From assembly GCF_042682545.1 (NCBI RefSeq), contig NZ_JBHUHQ010000002.1: 64,000 nucleotides of DNA; one strand, written 5' to 3'. Positions 59,441 through 64,000 of the stretch are shown in pieces (positions within the stretch are counted from its first letter, which is position 1; every line of letters starts with the position of its first letter). This DNA is from Ornithinibacillus salinisoli (GTDB lineage: Bacteria; Bacillota; Bacilli; Bacillales; Amphibacillaceae). A program made the translations under genes and the position numbers. Under the pieces are notes generated by a model, which ran no database searches, was not told the origin of the DNA, and was given only the letters and a program-made list of their open reading frames with translations.

Positions 59441-60181
59441 CTATACATAATCCACTCGAACAGATCCTGCTTTTAATTTCAATGTTAGGTCTAATTTTCG
59501 TGTCGCCATTTGATAGTTCGCTGTCTCAAAGGAGAAATTTCGATTAATCCCATCTACGCTTTGCCCAACAACATCAATTTCACCAGCTTTTACCGAAGCA
59601 TAAACGCGAAACTCTACATTTTCAGGAATTAAAATGTGTACATCCCCAGCAAGCGTGGAAATTGATATTGGGATTTCTTTTTCTGGAATGTAAGCTTTGG
59701 AAAAATCTAAATAAAAATCTCCTGCTAAATTGCTTAAATTCATTGGTTCAACTTTCCAATTTGGTTCGTTATATTCATGACTTCCAACTGAAAAATAGGA
59801 TCCTTTGTGATGTTTTCCATTTACCTGCTTCCCATTTTTTTCAACGACAACTACTGGACCTTTGGAACGATTAATGAACATAAACCCGAAATAAACGATT
59901 AATAACGGCCAGAGTTTGAATACATTTTTAAATGCAAAGGCAATAACATCAAAACGATCAAGCAGTAACAACGATCCAAAGATGAAGAAAAATGATCCAA
60001 ATACCCAACTTCCTCCCCTATGGCGAATTCGGTCTACCATCCATTTAACACCTAGTACGACAAAGATGGTCGGATAAATATAAAGCCAAGCATTCCCCAT
60101 ATTGAATTCAGCTATCCCTATATTCTCTAATACGAGCAATACTCCTAAAGTGATGAATACAGTTGCAATAATATAACGCAT
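59441..60181 (-). CDS. liaF: LiaF-type inhibitor of LiaRS
   Basis: A 246-residue protein with about four membrane helices in its first 110 residues (GNAWLYIYPTIFVVLGVKW, FGSLLLLDRFDVIAF). A C-terminal cell-wall-active-antibiotic-response domain follows (about 145-246; NLSNLAGDFYLDFSKAYIPE, ILIPENVEFRVYASVKAGEI). LiaF keeps LiaRS off without stress in bacilli. The ATG at 60181 follows GGGGG. The start lies 13 bases after the MFS gene stop, with its ribosome site in the MFS gene end. Confidence 0.9.
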   Translation of the reverse strand: MRYIIATVFITLGVLLVLENIGIAEFNMGNAWLYIYPTIFVVLGVKWMVDRIRHRGGSWVFGSFFFIFGSLLLLDRFDVIAFAFKNVFKLWPLLIVYFGFMFINRSKGPVVVVEKNGKQVNGKHHKGSYFSVGSHEYNEPNWKVEPMNLSNLAGDFYLDFSKAYIPEKEIPISISTLAGDVHILIPENVEFRVYASVKAGEIDVVGQSVDGINRNFSFETANYQMATRKLDLTLKLKAGSVRVDYV

Positions 60182-60194
60182 GAACTTTTTCCCC

Positions 60195-61436
60195 CTATTC
60201 ATTTTTAAATCCTAGAATTTTTTTATTTCGTATGTTGTAAATCGCAATAAGGGTAATGATTACTCCACTGACAACAATAATAGTCTGTATACTAATCCCA
60301 AATGCAATAAGTGTTGATGTAACAACAAAAGATACAGGAACAAATCCAGTTGAGACGGTCATTAAAAAACTCATCATCCGACCAAGCATCTTTTTTTCAG
60401 TTGTTTGCTGCAGCATTGTTATTAACGGTATATTAACGAACTGAGTTGTAAAAGTCATTAGTGCTACAAGACCTGCCGTTATAAATAATTGGGAAGAGAA
60501 ACCTGTTATTGTATATATCACACCTAGGAAAACTAAACTCCCGATCATAACAATCCCAGGTTTTTTTAGCTTAATGGATGCTAGCACAATCGCCCCAATT
60601 AGTGCTCCAATTCCAAGGGACGTTTGTACGGTAGCTAAACTAACGGCATCACCTTGAAAAACATCTTTTACCATGATTGGTAATCCAATTGCTAACGGAC
60701 CTGCAAAGAAAAAATTTAAAAAGAATGCCATAACAACAATCGACACGACTAACTCATTTTTTCTCGCATAATTCCAACCCTCTTTAAAATCCTCCCATGG
60801 TGAAGGCTTATCGGAAACAGACTTCTCCTCATCCAATCGAATAAAAATTACAGCAAACGATGCAATAAGTAACATAAGTAATGCTACAGTAAATACTCCT
60901 TTAAAACCTAATAGCGCAATTAACGTTCCACCTAGTGCCGGACCTAAAATTGGACTAATTTGGGTGGTCATTTGCATAAAAGAATTACCACGTTGTAATT
61001 GCTCGTTTTTTAGCAGTACTGGCGTTAATGCATTCATTGCCGGATAACTAAAAGCATCAGAGATTCCAAAACATGCTGCTAAAATAATTAAATGAATAGC
61101 CGTGATAGAATCCATCCATATAAAGCTGAGTAGAATTGCGATTAAAATAGCACGTGAAAGATCGGAACAAAATAATATAGTTCGTTTATTAAACCGATCT
61201 GCTATCATCCCGCCGGTTGTTAATAGTAATAACCTCGGGATAGATGCAGCAAAAAATAACATTCCAAAATAAAAGCGATTATCATTTATAGAAAGCATCA
61301 ACCATTCTGCACCAATTAAATAAACGTAATATCCCGGTGAAGAAAAAAATGCACTTATTAATAACAAAACAAAGTTACGATTCTTAAAGATAGGAACTTT
61401 TAATTCCTCTTGCTTTACTACTGAATCCATCTTCAT
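60195..61436 (-). CDS. MFS transporter upstream of liaF
   Basis: A 413-residue protein with about twelve membrane helices and MFS loop features (GGMIADRFNKRTILFCSDLS between helices 2 and 3). It resembles macrolide/multidrug exporters of the MefA/DHA3 type. The operon with liaFSR (only 13 bases to liaF) suggests it is expressed under envelope stress or serves as an exporter linked to it. The substrate is unknown. A strong GGAGGGAG precedes the ATG. Confidence 0.85.
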   Translation of the reverse strand: MKMDSVVKQEELKVPIFKNRNFVLLLISAFFSSPGYYVYLIGAEWLMLSINDNRFYFGMLFFAASIPRLLLLTTGGMIADRFNKRTILFCSDLSRAILIAILLSFIWMDSITAIHLIILAACFGISDAFSYPAMNALTPVLLKNEQLQRGNSFMQMTTQISPILGPALGGTLIALLGFKGVFTVALLMLLIASFAVIFIRLDEEKSVSDKPSPWEDFKEGWNYARKNELVVSIVVMAFFLNFFFAGPLAIGLPIMVKDVFQGDAVSLATVQTSLGIGALIGAIVLASIKLKKPGIVMIGSLVFLGVIYTITGFSSQLFITAGLVALMTFTTQFVNIPLITMLQQTTEKKMLGRMMSFLMTVSTGFVPVSFVVTSTLIAFGISIQTIIVVSGVIITLIAIYNIRNKKILGFKNE

Positions 61437-61521
61437 TACTCCCTCCGTGTTTTAACTTACTTTTATCTTAAGAAATTCTTCACGAAGGGGTAACCAACCT
61501 CAGAATGCTTTCTTCTCCGAC

Positions 61522-62160
61522 TCAAGACTGAGATTTACGTCTTTGGATGAACTCATAGCTATATATAAGCCCAATAAAACAAAAGAAGCCAATAAAAAAG
61601 CCAGCAACAATGTCCGTTAAATAGTGTACATTAATAAAATACCTACTAATTCCAATTAAAAAGATGAGCAATGCAAAGACAGCTTGGACGATAACAATTG
61701 CTTTTTGGGACTTCATTCTTTTCGTAATAAAATATGCCAAAAGCCCGTAACATACTAGCGTAATCATTGCATGTCCAGATGGGAAACTATAACCCTCTGC
61801 ATTAGCTTCTACTAAAATGCTTGGTCTGTCTCGATTTACCAACGTCTTTATAAATTTATTGATCAAATGACTTAAAAAGGTTCCTCCAGCAAGCACCAAT
61901 GCAGGTAACCAGTGACGAAATAGCCACCACAAGACAATCGCTGAGATGAATGTAAATGGATACATGAATGCTTCCGAACCTAAATTTGTCACACCACGAA
62001 AAAATGAGTAAATAAATGTATCCGGGAAGGAATCAACTGCCCCTCTTGTCCATTGGTCAACATAAGGCAACTCTCCTCTACCAATTTTTACAATCCAGGC
62101 TCCTATTGTGGTGACAACGATGAGAAATAAAAATAAAATAATATAATGCCGCTTTTTCAT
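61522..62160 (-). CDS. PAP2-family membrane phosphatase
   Basis: A 212-residue protein with about six membrane helices. The three PAP2 active-site motifs are present: KTLVNRDRP, SFPSGHAM and SRYFINVHYLTDI. Such enzymes dephosphorylate phosphatidylglycerol phosphate, undecaprenyl diphosphate or other lipid phosphates at the outer face. AGGAGG lies before the ATG. It lies downstream of a divergent-like gap from the MFS gene on the same strand. Confidence 0.9.
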   Translation of the reverse strand: MKKRHYIILFLFLIVVTTIGAWIVKIGRGELPYVDQWTRGAVDSFPDTFIYSFFRGVTNLGSEAFMYPFTFISAIVLWWLFRHWLPALVLAGGTFLSHLINKFIKTLVNRDRPSILVEANAEGYSFPSGHAMITLVCYGLLAYFITKRMKSQKAIVIVQAVFALLIFLIGISRYFINVHYLTDIVAGFFIGFFCFIGLIYSYEFIQRRKSQS

Positions 62161-62247
62161 TCATTTCCTCCTAATTTAAAACTTTTACTATTATAAATCA
62201 TGAAATTTTTGAAAATACCTTCTTTTATATATCATACCTTAAAATTA

Positions 62248-62273
62248 GTTTCAAAAAAACTATATTTGGGAAT
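62248..62273 (+). promoter_or_regulatory. Candidate SigB promoter of the ferritin-like gene
   Basis: GTTTCA (62248-62253) and GGGAAT (62268-62273), 14 bases apart, match the SigB consensus GTTTAA / GGGTAT with one mismatch each. The gene starts 42 bases later. Confidence 0.5.
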
Positions 62274-62314
62274 AGAATGATAGAATTATAACTCTTTAAA
62301 AGGCAGGGATTTTA

Positions 62315-62749
62315 ATGGATAAGGAATTACAGAATCTAATAGATGGATTAAACGAAGACCTACGTCACGAATATGGAGCAGTCATTCAATACACATATAG
62401 TGCTTCTGTCGTTTCAGGACTGTATCGCTCTGCACTAAAACCATTTTTTGAAAGTGAAATTTCCGATGAACTTGGGCATGCACTGTATTTATCCGAAAAA
62501 ATTAAATCACTTGGAGGTACACCTACAACAATGACTGCAGTCGTTCCACAACCAACAAATGTAAAGGATTTGTTACTAGCTACATTACAATCAGAAACAA
62601 ATACAATACAACGATATGAGATAAGAAAACAACAAGCAGGTACATTAGGATTAACAGAATTAGTAGTTAAACTAGAAGACTTGATTTCAGATGAAACACA
62701 TCATAAAGAAGAGATCGAACGATTACTGGAGGACCCTAGATTGGCATAG
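62315..62749 (+). CDS. Ferritin-like (bacterioferritin/Dps-type) protein
   Basis: A 144-residue four-helix protein. Possible metal ligands are Glu19 in HEYGAVIQY, Glu50/His54 in ISDELGHALYL, and Glu/His in SDETHHKEEIE. This pattern is like ferritin-like domains of the Dps/bacterioferritin set, but a complete di-iron site is not certain. It probably binds iron or protects from oxidative stress. AGGCAGGG precedes the ATG. A SigB-like promoter lies upstream. Confidence 0.8.
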   Translation: MDKELQNLIDGLNEDLRHEYGAVIQYTYSASVVSGLYRSALKPFFESEISDELGHALYLSEKIKSLGGTPTTMTAVVPQPTNVKDLLLATLQSETNTIQRYEIRKQQAGTLGLTELVVKLEDLISDETHHKEEIERLLEDPRLA

Positions 62750-62765
62750 TTATTTATCCCCTTAT

Positions 62766-62886
62766 TTATAGAGGATGTTCAAAAAGTCTGGTAAAAATGA
62801 CACATCGAAATTATTCGTTGGCTTGTTTCTGCGCTGCCTCGAACTTCTCAGTCCTTTTCATCCTCCTTTTTGAACACACACTTATA
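62766..62886. mobile_element. MITE-like element, copy 2
   Basis: The second copy of the element at 7312-7420. It spans 62771-62881 with the same inverted ends (GTTCAAAAAG 62777-62786; CTTTTTGAAC 62866-62875) and is flanked by TTATA on both sides (62766-62770 and 62882-62886). It differs from copy 1 at a handful of bases and one insertion. It lies between the ferritin-like gene and the M20 peptidase gene. Confidence 0.8.
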
Positions 62887-62937
62887 TTTAATTAATGTTA
62901 TACTAGTTAGAAAATAACCAATAAGGGGGAAGCTAAC

Positions 62938-64000
62938 TTGTTAAATCGTATTCATCAATCCATTGATGAACATTATCCTGAAATGGTTGAAATTCGGAGA
63001 TATTTACACCAGTATCCAGAATTAAGCTTTCAAGAATATAAAACAGCAAAATATATTGCAGATTTTTATGAAAAAATAGGTATACCATATCGATCAAATG
63101 TCGGAGGTAACGGGGTTGTAGCAACCTTAAAAGGTGGAAAACCTGGAAAAACTATTGCATTACGCGCCGATTTTGATGGTCTACCTATCCAAGATGAGAA
63201 GGAAGTTGCCTATAAATCAAAAGTGGACGGGGTTATGCATGCTTGTGGACATGATGGCCACACCGCTACTTTGCTTACGCTTGCAAAAGTGATGAAAAAC
63301 TTTCAAGATGAGCTTTCTGGAACAATTGTATTCTTACATCAGCATGCAGAAGAATATGCTCCAGGTGGGGCAAAACCAATGATTGAAGATGGTGCATTGG
63401 ATAACGTTGACGCTGTTTTTGGTACGCACCTCTGGGCGACAACTCCTCTAGGTGTCCTACAAACATCAAAGGATGTTTTCATGGCAGGAACAGATCGTTT
63501 CCGAATAACGGTCCAAGGACAAGGTGGGCACGGGGCATATCCTCATGAAACTAAAGATTCAATTGTGATAGGATCTCAACTTGTTTCCCAGTTACAGCAA
63601 ATTGTAAGTAGACGTATTGATCCACTGGAAACTGCGGTTGTTACGATTGGGAAATTTGAAGCTGGTACAGCATTCAATATTATTGCGGATACGGCGACAT
63701 TACTAGGTACGGTCCGTTATTTAAAACCAGAGATACAAGAACTGGTCATTCAGGAAATGGAGAAAATCATAGAAGGTACTTGTGTTGCTAATGGGGTAAC
63801 GTATACATTTGATTATGAAAAAGGCTACCCGCCATTAATAAATCATGCAGAAGAAGCCGAACTTGTATTAAAAGCTAGTGAGAATATAAAAGAAATCCAT
63901 ACCCGTGAGGAGGTCATACCTGTAATGGGTGGAGAAGATTTTGCTTATTATACGATGGAAAGACCTGGTGCATACTTCTTTACAGGTGCGAATAAAGAAG
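62938..64000 (+). CDS. M20-family amidohydrolase (partial, runs off the window)
   Basis: A TTG after AAGGGGGA opens a frame that stays open to the window edge (354 codons; the family has about 390). The M20 features are RRYLHQYPELSFQEYKTAKY near the start, the metal site ACGHDGHTA, an HQHAEEYAPGGA loop with the catalytic Glu pair, and MGGEDFAYY near the end. It resembles IAA-amino-acid/hippurate hydrolases that cleave N-acyl amino acids. The substrate is not known. Confidence 0.9.
   Translation, partial: MLNRIHQSIDEHYPEMVEIRRYLHQYPELSFQEYKTAKYIADFYEKIGIPYRSNVGGNGVVATLKGGKPGKTIALRADFDGLPIQDEKEVAYKSKVDGVMHACGHDGHTATLLTLAKVMKNFQDELSGTIVFLHQHAEEYAPGGAKPMIEDGALDNVDAVFGTHLWATTPLGVLQTSKDVFMAGTDRFRITVQGQGGHGAYPHETKDSIVIGSQLVSQLQQIVSRRIDPLETAVVTIGKFEAGTAFNIIADTATLLGTVRYLKPEIQELVIQEMEKIIEGTCVANGVTYTFDYEKGYPPLINHAEEAELVLKASENIKEIHTREEVIPVMGGEDFAYYTMERPGAYFFTGANKE

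Overview
The window is AT-rich chromosomal DNA from an endospore-forming member of the Bacillaceae. A complete gerPA-gerPF spore-coat operon, comK, addAB, rocD and a hemE-hemH-hemY cluster support this. Long blocks are colinear with the Bacillus subtilis chromosome between about yhf/yhg and yjb (yhfL-yhfJ-yhfI-yhfH; hmoB-pbpF-hemEHY; comK-yhjD-yhjE-addBA; gerP-yisL; yitS-yitT-yitU-yitV-yitW; med-fabH-fabF-yjbA). The dispersed repeats and overall style would suit Oceanobacillus or a close relative; that species guess is inference only.

Layout. 0-1.7 kb: ECF sigma factor, membrane anti-sigma factor and YfjL-like gene, overlapping on the minus strand. 1.9-7.7 kb: yjbA, a small membrane gene, fabF, fabH (with a FapR-type operator in its promoter), med, a yjaV-like gene and yjzD. 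7.8-14.9 kb: a repeat-rich LSm-like protein, uppP and the yitW-yitS neighbourhood, with a structured dispersed repeat at 12.4 kb. 15-23 kb: a secreted beta-propeller protein, YppF-like protein, SDR oxidoreductase, a membrane-tethered PstS-like protein, a GH13 amylase homologue that has lost its catalytic residues, and YisL. 23.4-27 kb: rocD and gerP, separated by 41-bp tandem repeats. 27-36 kb: addA, addB, a TVP38 protein, yhjD and comK. 36.2-41.3 kb: an accessory run of small same-strand genes (tiny ORFs, lipoproteins, GNAT acetyltransferases, membrane proteins) containing decayed genes and a shared intergenic element. 41.3-45.1 kb: lcfB with a perfect FadR box, lplJ, an MBL hydrolase and yhfH. 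45.3-53.7 kb: pepF, hemYHE, a class A PBP and hmoB. 53.8-57.4 kb: a disulfide-exchange pair, a FusB-type EF-G-binding protein behind a leader ORF, and two small reductases. 57.7-62.2 kb: liaFSR following an MFS transporter, then a PAP2 phosphatase. 62.3 kb to the end: a ferritin-like protein, a second copy of a MITE-like element and an M20 amidohydrolase cut by the window edge.

Together the genes cover fatty-acid synthesis (FabH/FabF) and fatty-acid activation (LcfB) under apparent FapR/FadR control, haem synthesis and breakdown, recombination repair, competence control (Med, ComK), spore germination, lipid II carrier recycling and peptidoglycan synthesis (UppP, PBP), and envelope-stress signalling (LiaFSR). 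The most unusual items are the catalytically dead amylase-like membrane protein, the accessory cassette-like region with its shared intergenic element, the leader-peptide/hairpin arrangement in front of the fusB-like gene, the two MITE-like copies with terminal inverted repeats and flanking direct repeats, and the MFS-liaFSR operon lacking liaIH.
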